Notes: generated by a model from the sequence alone, not told the origin. A DNA stretch of 64,000 bases from Thalassobaculum litoreum DSM 18839 (GCF_900102465.1 NZ_FNBW01000003.1:186001-250000); one strand, 5' to 3'; positions 42,230 through 51,505 are shown, counted from the first letter of the stretch. Translations and numbers: made by a program.

Positions 42230-42640
42230 ATGCCAATCGGAAGACTCGATCATGTCAATCTCCGCACCACCGACGTCCCCCGCCTGGTGGACTTCTACGA
42301 GCGCGTGCTCGGTCTGAAGAAGGGCAAGCGGCCCGATTTCGGCTTCGGTGGGGCCTGGATGTATTCCGGCGAGGACGCGGTCGTGCACATCGTGGAGACC
42401 GGCGCCACCGCCGACTACCGCGGCGACCAGCAGCTCGAGCACTTCGCTTTGCGGGCCACCGGGCTGGAGGATTTCCTCGCCCATCTGCGCTCCCTGAACA
42501 TTGCATACAAGTGTGGGGTTCTTCCCGGCGACGGCTTCGGCCACACTCAGGTGAACATCTTCGACGCCGACGGGAATCACATCCATATCGACTTCCCGCC
42601 GCAGGAAAACGCCGACATCGCCGAGTTCAAAGGGACCTGA
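42230..42640 (+). CDS. VOC family (glyoxalase/bleomycin resistance) protein
   Basis: 136 residues with paired beta-alpha-beta-beta-beta modules. Likely metal ligands are His8 (LDHVNLRTTD), His in AVVHIVETG, the His in LEHFALRA and Glu/Asp near NIFDADGNHIHIDF. GGAGG precedes the ATG. It heads a three-gene plus-strand operon (VOC, class II aldolase, HIBADH-like), 12 bases before the aldolase. Role may be isomerase, dioxygenase or epimerase; unresolved. Confidence 0.88.
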   Translation: MPIGRLDHVNLRTTDVPRLVDFYERVLGLKKGKRPDFGFGGAWMYSGEDAVVHIVETGATADYRGDQQLEHFALRATGLEDFLAHLRSLNIAYKCGVLPGDGFGHTQVNIFDADGNHIHIDFPPQENADIAEFKGT

Positions 42641-42652
42641 AGGAGATCAGCC

Positions 42653-43423
42653 GTGACCGTCACATCGATGCCCCGCACGAACCGCTGGTCTGAGGAAGAG
42701 CGCCAGACCCGCGAGGACCTCGCCGCCGTCTACCGCGTCTTCGCCGCCAAGCAGATGGACGACCTGATCTACACCCACATCTCCGCCCGGGTGCCCGGCG
42801 ACGAGGAGCATTTCCTGATCAACCCGTTCGGGCTGATGTACGAGGAGGTCACCGCCTCGAACCTAGTGAAGATCGACCTGCAGGGGAACATCGTCGAGGA
42901 CAGCGCCTACCCGATCAACTACGCCGGTTTCATCATCCACGGCGCGGTGCACGAGGCGGTGCCCGGCGCGCATTGCGTCATCCACCTGCATACCGACAGC
43001 GGCGTGGCGGTGTCGTGCCAGCGCGACGGGCTGATCGACGCCTCCCAGTTCGGCATGTTCCTGCCCGGCGGGATCGCCTATCACGACTATGAGGGGCTGG
43101 CCTTCGACGACGCGGAGAAGCCCCGTCTGGTCGCCGATATCGGCCAGTGCAAGGCGATGATCCTACGCAACCACGGCACCCTCACCATTGGCGAGACCGT
43201 CGCCGAGGCGTTCTTCCACATGTACAACCTGGAGCGCGCCTGCCGCGTGCAGGTGCTGGCCCAGGCCGGCGGACAGGCCGAGGTTCTGCCGATCGCACCG
43301 GAGATCGTCGCCCATACCCGCGCGCAGAAGTCGGAAGGCGCGCGCCTCGCCGGCATCGGCACGCTCGAGCTGGCCGCCTGGAAACGTAAGCTGGACCGCA
43401 TGGGCAGCGACTTCCGCAACTGA
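42653..43423 (+). CDS. Class II aldolase/adducin family protein
   Basis: 256 residues. The family's Zn-binding His residues are visible in CVIHLHTDSGVAV and ILRNHGTLTIGETV; HISARVPGDEEHFLINPFGLM opens the domain. The GTG at 42653 has AAGGAGA at ideal distance. Unlike sugar-phosphate aldolases it lacks an obvious Tyr/Glu acid near the end, so decarboxylase or aldolase action on a non-phosphorylated acid is plausible. It lies between VOC and HIBADH-like genes. Confidence 0.87.
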   Translation: MTVTSMPRTNRWSEEERQTREDLAAVYRVFAAKQMDDLIYTHISARVPGDEEHFLINPFGLMYEEVTASNLVKIDLQGNIVEDSAYPINYAGFIIHGAVHEAVPGAHCVIHLHTDSGVAVSCQRDGLIDASQFGMFLPGGIAYHDYEGLAFDDAEKPRLVADIGQCKAMILRNHGTLTIGETVAEAFFHMYNLERACRVQVLAQAGGQAEVLPIAPEIVAHTRAQKSEGARLAGIGTLELAAWKRKLDRMGSDFRN

Positions 43424-43461
43424 CTTCCTCCATCTGACGGACACTCGAAGGGAACGAGAGA

Positions 43462-44349
43462 ATGACCAACCCGATCGGCTTCATCGGCCTCGGCAATGCC
43501 GGGGCGTCGGTCTGCAAGGCGCTTCTGGACAAGGGCCAGACCGTGATCGGTTTCGATTTGAGCCCCGAGCGCCGCAAGGCTGCCGCCGAGATCGGCGTGA
43601 CCCTGGCCGACAGTGCCGCCGACGTGGCGTCCAAAGCCGACCGGATCATCCTCTCCCTGCCCAAGCCGGAAGCGTCCATCGCCGTCGTCGAGGAGATCCT
43701 CGCCGCCGGCCACCGGCCGTCCATCATCATCGAGACCAGCACCGTCACCCCGGCGACCGCCATCGCCTGCCACACGCGCTGTCGGGCCGAAGGGGTCGGC
43801 TTCGTCGATGCCGCCATCGCCGGCGGCGTGGCCAGCATGGCCTCGGCCAAGATCACCTTCTTCCTGGGCGGCTCGCCGGAGGAGATCGCGCTTGCCCGTC
43901 CGGTGCTCGACCTGCTGGCCGAGCGGATCTTCGAACTCGGCCCGATCGGCGCCGGCATGGGCACGAAGGTGGTGAACAACGGTGTCATGCACGCGGTCAT
44001 GGTCGTGCTGATCGAGGCCTTCGCCATGTCGACCAAGCTCGGCGTACCGGTGCAGACCATGGTCGACATCCTGAACCGGGAGGAGGGGCTGATGCGGCCG
44101 CTGGTCCACCGGGTGCAGGAGCGCATGGCCGACGGCAACTACACCGGCGGCATGTCGGTCTCCAACGCGCGCAAGGATTCCGTCCTCGCCCTGGAGACGG
44201 CGCAGAACCTGGGCGTGCCGCTGTTCGCCACCCTGGCCTCCCACACCCCGTACGAGATCGCCGAGGCCAAGGGCATGGGCGACCTGGACTACGCCGCGCT
44301 GGCCACCCTGTGGGAAGACTGGGCCTCGGTGTCGTTCGAGAAGAAGTGA
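43462..44349 (+). CDS. 3-hydroxyisobutyrate dehydrogenase family oxidoreductase
   Basis: 295 residues. Rossmann motif FIGLGNAGASVCKAL (residues 6-20), substrate loop VDAAIAGGVASMASAK, and the catalytic Lys in GMGTKVVNNGVMHAV near 170. The substrate loop GGV follows the family but carries Ala-Ile-Ala rather than Pro-Val-Ser, so the substrate may differ from hydroxyisobutyrate. It closes the three-gene operon. A combination with class II aldolase recalls tetronate pathways, but no kinase is present. Confidence 0.88.
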   Translation: MTNPIGFIGLGNAGASVCKALLDKGQTVIGFDLSPERRKAAAEIGVTLADSAADVASKADRIILSLPKPEASIAVVEEILAAGHRPSIIIETSTVTPATAIACHTRCRAEGVGFVDAAIAGGVASMASAKITFFLGGSPEEIALARPVLDLLAERIFELGPIGAGMGTKVVNNGVMHAVMVVLIEAFAMSTKLGVPVQTMVDILNREEGLMRPLVHRVQERMADGNYTGGMSVSNARKDSVLALETAQNLGVPLFATLASHTPYEIAEAKGMGDLDYAALATLWEDWASVSFEKK

Positions 44350-44489
44350 GGCCGCTGGCACTCCCTCGGGAATCGCGATACTGAAACAATTGAAATGTTG
44401 TCGGGTATGCGCGTGAAACGCTGACCGCATATCTATCCCGCCGCTCCGAGAGGTTGGGCGGGATTCGGTCCGGGTGGGGGAGAGCCGGT

Positions 44490-45953
44490 GTGGCTCAGGT
44501 CGTCGCATACGAGATTGAAATCCAGTCGGACGGGAAGTGGCGCACGCTGCAGACCTACGACCCAAGCGAACTCGGCGAGGCCCAGTCCGAGATTCAGCGC
44601 CTTCAGCGCAACCCTCCGGGCAGCGGCCTCAAGCTGATCGAGGAAACGCTTGGCGAGGATGGCATGTTCAAGCGGCGCACGCTGATGTTCAAGCGGCTCG
44701 ACGAGGGCACGCCGCCGCCGGCCTCCCTGCGGGCGCCCGCCACCTCGAGGGCCGTCACCGGCGGCGCCACCGCCAGGGGCCGCACCACCGCCGCGCGCCC
44801 GGCAGCCAAAGTCGGCAAGCCGGTCGGCGGTGGCCAGCGCATGGGCTTCGGCGGCTCGCTGGCCGATCTGCTGTCCTTCCTCTTCGTGCCGCTTCGCGCC
44901 CGCCAGACGGGGGTCGGCTCCGATCTGGCGAAGGGGGACATCGCCCGAAGCGACATCGCCAAGATCGTTCCGCCGGAGATCACCGGACCGACGCGCAAGC
45001 GCGGCCAGGTGCCGATCTTCGAGGACGAGCAGGATGTGGCGCTCGACGACCTGATCATCGCCGACGCGACCTACCGCCAGTTCCGCAGCTTCTTCGAGAC
45101 CCTGCGGGAAGGCGGCGCCCTGGAGGCGGCGCGGCGGGATCTCGAGTTCGCGCGCAAGATCAGCCTGTTCGCGGTCGGCGTGCTGTTCTCCATCGAGCAG
45201 GACATCAACATCTTCTCCGACCGCGGCCGCTCGATCGTGGCCCAGGTGCTGAAGTTCTTCATCGAGAGCACCGACGCCATCGGCCATTTCGTGGAGACCA
45301 TGGAGCGCTATCTGACCGAGAAGGAGGCGCCGGCCTCCATCCGCGTCGGCTCGCGCTGCTTCCGGCTGTATCAGAGCGCCGATATCGACGGCCTGAAGCA
45401 GACCTTCGAGGAGGCGTTCGGCATCGTCGATACCCTGGAGGAAGGGTTGGGCGGCACGGTCAAGGTGGGCATCCTGTTCACCGACATCGTCGACAGCACC
45501 CGCCTGACCAGCGAGATCGGCGACGCCGCCGCCCAGTCCGTCATCGACCACCACGAGAGTGTGGCGCTCGACATGTGCCGGCGCTTCGGCGGGCGCAAGG
45601 TGAAGCACCTGGGCGACGGACTGATGCTGAGCTTCGCCAACAAGGAGCGCATGGTCGCCTGCGCCGTCGCCCTGGTCGACAGCATGAAGGGGCTCGCCAA
45701 CCGCCCCGACGCGCCGGAATACAAGATCCGCTGCGGCGGGCATTTTGGCGAGGCGATCAGGAAGGACGAGGACTTCTTCGGCTCCACGGTGCAGCTCGCC
45801 GCCCGGATCTCCGCCCGGGCCGGCGACAACGAGGCCTGCTTCTCCACCATGCTGTTCGACCGCGACCTGCCGACCTACGCCCTGTTCGAGGACCGCGGCG
45901 CGGTGGAGTTGAAGGGGATCAGCCAGAAGGTGATGCTGGCGGTTTACGGCTGA
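44490..45953 (+). CDS. Class III adenylate/guanylate cyclase with a novel N-terminal domain
   Basis: 487 residues, no membrane segment. A small N-terminal domain (1-72, beta-rich) is followed by a Pro/Ala-rich linker and a helical region (180-320). The catalytic domain spans about 325-487: metal-binding Asp332 (FTDIVDST) and Asp376 (KHLGDGLML) are intact, and Arg439 (AARI) is the transition-state Arg. Gln435 takes the usual Asn place. The GTG at 44490 has GGGGAGA upstream. It likely makes cAMP; cGMP cannot be excluded. Confidence 0.85.
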   Translation: MAQVVAYEIEIQSDGKWRTLQTYDPSELGEAQSEIQRLQRNPPGSGLKLIEETLGEDGMFKRRTLMFKRLDEGTPPPASLRAPATSRAVTGGATARGRTTAARPAAKVGKPVGGGQRMGFGGSLADLLSFLFVPLRARQTGVGSDLAKGDIARSDIAKIVPPEITGPTRKRGQVPIFEDEQDVALDDLIIADATYRQFRSFFETLREGGALEAARRDLEFARKISLFAVGVLFSIEQDINIFSDRGRSIVAQVLKFFIESTDAIGHFVETMERYLTEKEAPASIRVGSRCFRLYQSADIDGLKQTFEEAFGIVDTLEEGLGGTVKVGILFTDIVDSTRLTSEIGDAAAQSVIDHHESVALDMCRRFGGRKVKHLGDGLMLSFANKERMVACAVALVDSMKGLANRPDAPEYKIRCGGHFGEAIRKDEDFFGSTVQLAARISARAGDNEACFSTMLFDRDLPTYALFEDRGAVELKGISQKVMLAVYG

Positions 45954-46056
45954 CGGCCCGGGCCGATCGGGACCTTCCGCCGCACGGTGGGCTCCTCTAG
46001 GGTGAAAGGCTGCCGGCCGCGTTGCCGCCCCTTTCCCCCTGTCGTCGCGAGGCCCC

Positions 46057-48405
46057 GTGAGCGCGATCACCCGCACCCCCGCTTTCTGTACCCAATGCCG
46101 CTCCCGCTGCGGCTGTGTCGCCGTGGTGGAGGATGGAAAACTCACCGGCATCGACCCGCTGCCCGGCCATCCGAGCGGCGAGAAGCTCTGTCCCAAGGGG
46201 CGGGCAGCGCCGGAGCTGGTCTATCACCCCGACCGGCTGACCCGGCCGATGCGCCGTACCGCGCCGAAGGGAGCCGCCGATCCGGGCTGGGAGCCGATCT
46301 CCTGGGATGCGGCCCTGGACGAGATCGCCGGGCGCATGGCGACCGTGGCGCGCGAGCACGGGCCGGAGCAGACCGCGTTCTCCGTCACCACGCCGAGCGG
46401 CACCCACATCTCCGACTCGATCTCCTGGATCGAGCGGCTGATCCGCGCCTATGGCAGCCCGAACACCATCTACGGAACCGAGATCTGCAACTGGCACAAG
46501 GACTTCGCCAGCCGCTTCACCTACGGCACCGATATCGGCACGCCGGATTTCGCCAACACGGACTGTGTCGTGCTCTGGGGCAACAACCCGGCCGCGACCT
46601 GGCTGGCGCGCTCGGTGGAGATCCAGAAGGCGATGCGCCGCGGGGCCAAGGTGATCGTGGTCGACCCCCGGCCCATCGGCTTCGCCCGCCGTGCCGACCA
46701 GTGGCTCGCCGTGCGGCCTGGCACCGACCAGGCGCTGGCGCTCGGCCTCGCCCATCTCCTGATCGAGGGCGGGCGGTTCGACCGGGACTTCATGACGCGC
46801 TGGAGCAACGGCCCGCTGCTGGTGCGCCGGGACACCGGCCGGTTCCTGCGCGAGGCCGATCTGGTCGCCGGCGGCGGGGCGGACGTGTACCTGGCCATGG
46901 CCGAGCAGGGCGGGCTGCTGCGGTTCGACGCCGGCCGGGGCGTGTGGCTCGACGAGGGCCTGCCGGCACTGCGCGCGGAGCGGGATCTGGATACGCCCGA
47001 CGGCCCGGTCGCCTGCCGCAGCGCCTTCGAGGTCTATGCCGCCGCCGCGTCCGACTGGCCGGCCGGGCGGGTCGCCGAGGTCACCGGGGTGCCGGTGGAG
47101 GCCCTGCACAAGGCGGCCGCCCTGCTGGCCGAGGCGTCGTCGGTCGCCTATTACGCCTGGAACGGGGTGGGCCAGAGCCCGACCGCGACCCAGACCGACC
47201 GGGCGATCTCGCTGCTCTACACGCTGACCGGGAGCTACGGCAAGGCCGGCGGCAACGTGCCGGGCGGGGCCGCGTCCTTCGCCGACATCTCCGGCGGCGA
47301 CCTCATGGCACCGGAGCAGAAGGCCAAGGCGCTCGGCCTGTCCGAGCGGCCGATCGGGCCCGGGCTCAGCGGCTGGGTGACGGCGCGCGATGTCTGGCGG
47401 GCGGTGCTGGCGGGCGATCCGTATCCGGTGCGGATGCTGGTGTCCTTCGGCACCAACCTGCTGGTCTCCCAGCCCGACGGCGACCTGGCCACGCGGGCGC
47501 TCGCCGCGCTCGATTTCCATGTCCATGTCGACTTCTTCGAGAACGCCACGGCGCGGCACGCCGATATCCTGCTGCCCGCGGCCACCTCGTGGGAGCGCGA
47601 GGGATTGCGCACCGGCTTCGATGCCAGCCTGGAGGGCATGCGCCAGGTGCAGCTCCGCCCGGCGGTGATCGATCCGGTCGGCGAGGCGCGCTCCGACACC
47701 GACATCGTGCTCGCCCTGGCGAAACGGCTGGGCCTGTCCGACGCATTCTTCGGCGGCAGTGCGGATGCGGGTCACGACCATGTGCTGGCCGGCGCCGGGC
47801 TTTCGGTGGAGCGGCTGCGGGCGGCGCCGGAAGGCGTGACGGTGCCGGGGAGCGTGGCGCTGGAGGCCCATGCCATTGCCGACGGGGGCGGGGTGCCGCG
47901 CGGCTTCCCGACGCCGACCCGGCGGCTGGAGGTCTATAGCGAGCGGCTGCACGCGCATGGCGGGGCGGGGGTGCCGGCCTTCGATCCGGCGGTCCTGCCC
48001 GAGCGCGAGGAGGCCTGGCCGCTGCGGCTCGGCTCGGCCAAGACGGTGGCCTATTGCCACAGCCAGCACCGCAACATTCCCTCGCTGCGCCGGCTGATGC
48101 CGGATCCGATTCTGGAAATGGCGGCCGAGGACGCCGACGCGCGCGGGCTGAAGCCGGGCGACTGGGCGGTGGTGAAGACGGCGCGCGGCCGGGCGGTGGC
48201 GCGGGTTTCCATCATCCGCGACCTGGAGCCGGGCGGCGTGTTCGGCCAGCACGGCTGGTGGGTCGACGGCCCGGACGGCAGCCCCTACGGCCGCGACCAT
48301 CCGCTGGCCGCCAACATCAACGCGACGATCGACACCTCGGTGTCCGACCCGGTCAGCGGCTCGATCCCCCTGCGCTGCTCCCGCTGCGAGGTGGAACGGC
48401 TTTAG
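46057..48405 (+). CDS. Molybdopterin-dependent oxidoreductase (formate-dehydrogenase-like)
   Basis: 782 residues of the DMSO reductase superfamily. [4Fe-4S] ligands are Cys11, Cys14, Cys18 and Cys45 (CTQCRSRCGC...KLCPKG). A probable Cys Mo ligand is in TEICNWHKDFAS near residue 150. Molybdopterin-binding stretches include VVLWGNNPAATWLA and TGSYGKAGGNVPGG. The C-terminal MopB domain ends PLRCSRCEVERL, adding two late Cys. There is no Tat signal and no partner subunit nearby. The GTG at 46057 fits; the enzyme's substrate is unknown. Confidence 0.88.
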   Translation: MSAITRTPAFCTQCRSRCGCVAVVEDGKLTGIDPLPGHPSGEKLCPKGRAAPELVYHPDRLTRPMRRTAPKGAADPGWEPISWDAALDEIAGRMATVAREHGPEQTAFSVTTPSGTHISDSISWIERLIRAYGSPNTIYGTEICNWHKDFASRFTYGTDIGTPDFANTDCVVLWGNNPAATWLARSVEIQKAMRRGAKVIVVDPRPIGFARRADQWLAVRPGTDQALALGLAHLLIEGGRFDRDFMTRWSNGPLLVRRDTGRFLREADLVAGGGADVYLAMAEQGGLLRFDAGRGVWLDEGLPALRAERDLDTPDGPVACRSAFEVYAAAASDWPAGRVAEVTGVPVEALHKAAALLAEASSVAYYAWNGVGQSPTATQTDRAISLLYTLTGSYGKAGGNVPGGAASFADISGGDLMAPEQKAKALGLSERPIGPGLSGWVTARDVWRAVLAGDPYPVRMLVSFGTNLLVSQPDGDLATRALAALDFHVHVDFFENATARHADILLPAATSWEREGLRTGFDASLEGMRQVQLRPAVIDPVGEARSDTDIVLALAKRLGLSDAFFGGSADAGHDHVLAGAGLSVERLRAAPEGVTVPGSVALEAHAIADGGGVPRGFPTPTRRLEVYSERLHAHGGAGVPAFDPAVLPEREEAWPLRLGSAKTVAYCHSQHRNIPSLRRLMPDPILEMAAEDADARGLKPGDWAVVKTARGRAVARVSIIRDLEPGGVFGQHGWWVDGPDGSPYGRDHPLAANINATIDTSVSDPVSGSIPLRCSRCEVERL

Positions 48406-48411
48406 CGGCAG

Positions 48412-48444
48412 AAAAATGTAACGCTGGAGCGGCTCCGGCGTTAC
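48412..48444 (-). terminator. Rho-independent terminator of the TauD-like gene
   Basis: The stem GTAACGC (48418-48424) with GCGTTAC (48438-48444) is extended by GGAG/CTCC and includes the gene's own stop codon. On the minus strand ATTTTTCTG follows directly. The plus strand has no T-tract, so it serves the minus-strand gene, though both convergent genes may benefit. Confidence 0.85.
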
Positions 48445-49268
48445 GTCACCGTGCCGCCCTTCAGGGTGATCCGGTGCATTTCGCGGCGGTGGCCGTGGTA
48501 GTCGTTCACCGGGTAGTGCATGGCCGCCCGGTTGTCCCACATCACCAGCGTGCCCTCGCGCCAGCGCACCCGGCACTGGAATTCCTCGCGGCACTGGTGC
48601 TGGTGCAGCCAGCCGAGCAGCGGCGCGCTCTCCTCCTCGGTGAAGCCGTCGAAGCGCACCGTGTGGCCGACATTGAGGTACAGCGCCTTCTTGCCGGTCT
48701 CCGGATGGGTGCGCACAACCGGATGGCAGGAGGTGAACTCCTTCTTCGCGTCGTCCCCCTTCACCCGGTCCTCGCGGGTCTTGGTCGCGTTCGCCTTGGC
48801 CGAACTGTTGATTGCGCGCAGCGGCGCCAGCATTGCCTTCATCCCGTCGGACAGCGCCTCGTAGGCGGCGACCTGGGAGGCGAACAGGGTGTCGCCGCCG
48901 ACCGGCGGGATCTCGCGGGCCAGCAGCATGGTCGCCATCGGCGGCTTCTCCATGTAGGTGGTGTCGCTGTGCCACAGCCCGCCGAAATTGTTGCGTTCCT
49001 CCGGCTCCTTGATGATCGGCGTGACCATCGGGAAGCCGTCGATGCCGTTCAGAAGGGGATAGATGTCCGGCTCGCCGATCCGCTCGGCGAAGCGCACCTG
49101 CTGCTCCGGCGTCATGTCCTGGTCGCGGATCACCAGCACGTGGCGGTCGTTGAACGCCTGGCGCAGGGCGGCGGTGGTGTCGTCGTCCAGCGCGTTCAGG
49201 TCGAGGCCGGTGATCTCCAGCCCGATATGCGGGGCCATCGGCTCGTTCGGGAATGGCAGGTTGCTCAT
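48441..49268 (-). CDS. TauD/TfdA family Fe(II)/2-oxoglutarate dioxygenase
   Basis: 275 residues of double-stranded beta-helix fold. The facial triad is His-x-Asp in FGGLWHSDTTYMEKPP (around residues 100-115) and the distal His in NRAAMHYPVNDYHGHRREMHR, with the 2-oxoglutarate Arg in that stretch. TLFASQVAAYEALS is typical. It overlaps the upstream SDR stop by four bases, so the two work together. It is a paralogue of the enzyme at 59.3 kb. The substrate is unknown; taurine is not assured. Confidence 0.9.
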   Translation of the reverse strand: MSNLPFPNEPMAPHIGLEITGLDLNALDDDTTAALRQAFNDRHVLVIRDQDMTPEQQVRFAERIGEPDIYPLLNGIDGFPMVTPIIKEPEERNNFGGLWHSDTTYMEKPPMATMLLAREIPPVGGDTLFASQVAAYEALSDGMKAMLAPLRAINSSAKANATKTREDRVKGDDAKKEFTSCHPVVRTHPETGKKALYLNVGHTVRFDGFTEEESAPLLGWLHQHQCREEFQCRVRWREGTLVMWDNRAAMHYPVNDYHGHRREMHRITLKGGTVT

Positions 49269-50029
49269 GTGAGGAACGCTCCTCCGTTCACGTGAAGGGT
49301 CTGGCCGGTGATGAACCGGCCCTGCGGTCCGACCAGATGGCGGACCATGGCGGCGATCTCTTCCATCGTGCCCTTGCGGCCGGCCGGCACGCCGGCGGCG
49401 CGCATGGTGCTGGGCATCTGTCCGGCGGCGGCGCCGCGCACGGTGTCGATGGCGCCGGGGGCGACGCAGTTGGCGGTGATGCCGTGCGGGCCGAGCTCGA
49501 CCGCCAGCGCCCGCATCAGCCCCTCCAGCCCGGCCTTGGAGGCGGAGACGTGGCAGCGATCGGGCGTGCCCACATGGGTCGATACCCCCGATAGCCCGAC
49601 GATGGCGCCGCCCTCGCCTCCCTGTTGGCTTCTGGCGATCATGTGCGGCACACAGGCGCGGGTGAGGATGAAGGCGCCGTCCAGCGCGACCGACAGGATC
49701 TCGCGCCACTCGGCGAGGCCCATCTCCAGGAACGGCGTCTGGCGGCGCAGGCCGGCATTGCTGACGACGATGTCGATGCCGCCGAACTCGCTCACCGCAC
49801 GCTCGACCATGGCGGTGACCGCGGCCTCGTCGGCGACGTCGGCCAGGTGCCCGAAAGCGCGGCCGCCCAGTGCGCGGATCTCCTCGGCCACGCCGTCGAC
49901 CGCCGCCTGGTCGCCGCGGCCGTTGACCACGACGGCGGCACCGTCCCGGGCCAAAGTCAGCGCGATCCCGCGGCCGATATTCTTGCCCGCCCCGGTGACG
50001 ACGGCGATCTTTCCGTCCAGCGATCCCAT
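49265..50029 (-). CDS. Short-chain dehydrogenase with Val in place of the catalytic Tyr
   Basis: 254 residues. Cofactor motif TGAGKNIGRGIAL (residues 12-24) and SNAGLRR are normal. The Ser is kept in GLSGVSTH, but the YxxxK box reads CHVSASK, so the Tyr position is Val (codon GTC). The Lys remains. Function may have shifted to binding or an unusual reduction. It is coupled to the TauD-like dioxygenase downstream (ATGA). Confidence 0.85.
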   Translation of the reverse strand: MGSLDGKIAVVTGAGKNIGRGIALTLARDGAAVVVNGRGDQAAVDGVAEEIRALGGRAFGHLADVADEAAVTAMVERAVSEFGGIDIVVSNAGLRRQTPFLEMGLAEWREILSVALDGAFILTRACVPHMIARSQQGGEGGAIVGLSGVSTHVGTPDRCHVSASKAGLEGLMRALAVELGPHGITANCVAPGAIDTVRGAAAGQMPSTMRAAGVPAGRKGTMEEIAAMVRHLVGPQGRFITGQTLHVNGGAFLT

Positions 50030-50184
50030 GACGTCCTCCCATGCCGATCCGTATCAGGACCCTTTGCGATCAAAGGGTAAGCGCCTTGCCGCCCGCCGCA
50101 CAGGGCGAAAGCGACACGGATTGCCGGGCACCTGTCCGCATTCCTCGGCGGCACGGCGCGCGCAAATCTGCTATCGCATGGGCC

Positions 50185-50883
50185 ATGACGACGTTGATGC
50201 AGATCTTCTCGCCCCTCGACATCCTCGCCCTGGCGATCTTCGTCACCGCCTGGCTCGGCTACGAGATCTTCGGCGAACGGGCGGCCGAGCGCGGCGCCAA
50301 CCTGTCGGGGCTGATGCAGGGGTGGCGGGGCGACTGGACGGCGGCCGCGGTGCATCGCGACAACCGGATCATCGACATCCAGATCCTGCGCTCGCTGGCC
50401 GGCAATTCCGCCTTCCTCGCCTCCACGGCGATCTTCGTCATCGGCGGTCTGGCGGCGATGATCGGCGGGTCGGAGCACGCGGTGCTGATCCTGAACGGGT
50501 TCGAGTACCTGCTGGAGACGACGCGCGACCGTTTCGGCCTGATGGTCGGGGCGCTGATCGTGGTGTTCATCAACGCCTTCTTCCGGCTCGCCTGGTCCCT
50601 GCGGCTGCACAACAACGCCGCCGTGGTGCTCGGCTCGATCCCGCAGCCGGGGGCGTCGGACGACCCGGAGGTCGCCCAGGACCGCGCCCGCGTGGTCGCC
50701 CGGATCACCACCCTGGCCGCCCGGCACTACAACGGCGGGATGCACGCCTATTATTTCGGGCTCGCCGCCTGCGCCTGGTTTCTGCACCCGGTCGCACTGA
50801 TCGCCGCATCCCTGTGGGTGGTGGCGATCCTGTATCGCCGCGAGTTCCGCTCCCGGGCGCATGCGGCGCTGGCGCGCAAATAG
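50185..50883 (+). CDS. DUF599 membrane protein
   Basis: 232 residues with membrane segments near 9-26, 74-95, 118-145 and 185-215. The DUF599 pattern is visible: FVTAWLGYEIFGE at the start, HRDNRIIDIQILRSLAGNSAFLAS-type second helix, and AARHYNGGMHAYYFGLA. Function is unknown for the family. ATG 50185 is chosen over ATG 50041 because the latter adds 48 residues with no hydrophobic start. It is divergent from the SDR. Confidence 0.87.
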   Translation: MTTLMQIFSPLDILALAIFVTAWLGYEIFGERAAERGANLSGLMQGWRGDWTAAAVHRDNRIIDIQILRSLAGNSAFLASTAIFVIGGLAAMIGGSEHAVLILNGFEYLLETTRDRFGLMVGALIVVFINAFFRLAWSLRLHNNAAVVLGSIPQPGASDDPEVAQDRARVVARITTLAARHYNGGMHAYYFGLAACAWFLHPVALIAASLWVVAILYRREFRSRAHAALARK

Positions 50884-50907
50884 TCGCCAGCGCCCCCTAT
50901 CGTCGGA

Positions 50908-51495
50908 TCAGTCGAGGACCTTGATCAGCAACTGCCAATGGGTGTCCGGGTTTCGCCAGTCCCCCTTGCCCATGGGCCGCTCGGCCCGGAACTCGAAGCC
51001 GAACCGCTCATACAGCCGACGGGCACCGGCGTTGGCGCTGGAGACGATGATCGACATCCGGGTGCAGCCACAGTCGCGGGCCTGACGTTCGGCCTCGAAG
51101 AGCAGCCGGCAGCCGATCCCGTGACTGCGCCAGTCGGGCATGACCGCCAGCACGTTCACGTACCAGCTTCCCGCCGCCAGATTCTCAAGCTCCTGCAGGG
51201 GAACGAACATCGCCGGCATATCCTCGTCGATCGGCTGCGCGGCGCCGAGCGGATAGCCGACAAGCCCGCCCTGGACCCGGCCGGCCAGGGTCGCGAGGGT
51301 GGCGTTGCCATGAGAGAAGGAACCCTCGCCCCGCCGGGCCCGGCGCAGGCCGACATCCCGTGGGGTCTCGCCCGGTTCCGCCATGCCTTTCCAGACATGG
51401 GTAACCATGCCCTCGCTCGCCATCTCCACGATCTCGACCAGCGAGAGGGCGTCGTCCGGACCGGCCGGACGCAGGATCAGGTCGTGATAGCCCAT
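50908..51495 (-). CDS. GNAT family N-acetyltransferase
   Basis: 195 residues. The acetyl-CoA site is seen in VNVLAVMPDWRSHGIGCRLLFEA (R-x-x-G-x-G form, around residues 125-140) and the C-terminal NAGARRLYERFGFEFRAERPM. It starts ten bases after the methyltransferase gene and is in its operon. The substrate is unknown; an amine or amino acid is likely. Confidence 0.87.
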   Translation of the reverse strand: MGYHDLILRPAGPDDALSLVEIVEMASEGMVTHVWKGMAEPGETPRDVGLRRARRGEGSFSHGNATLATLAGRVQGGLVGYPLGAAQPIDEDMPAMFVPLQELENLAAGSWYVNVLAVMPDWRSHGIGCRLLFEAERQARDCGCTRMSIIVSSANAGARRLYERFGFEFRAERPMGKGDWRNPDTHWQLLIKVLD

Positions 51496-51505
51496 CCCGT
51501 CCCCC

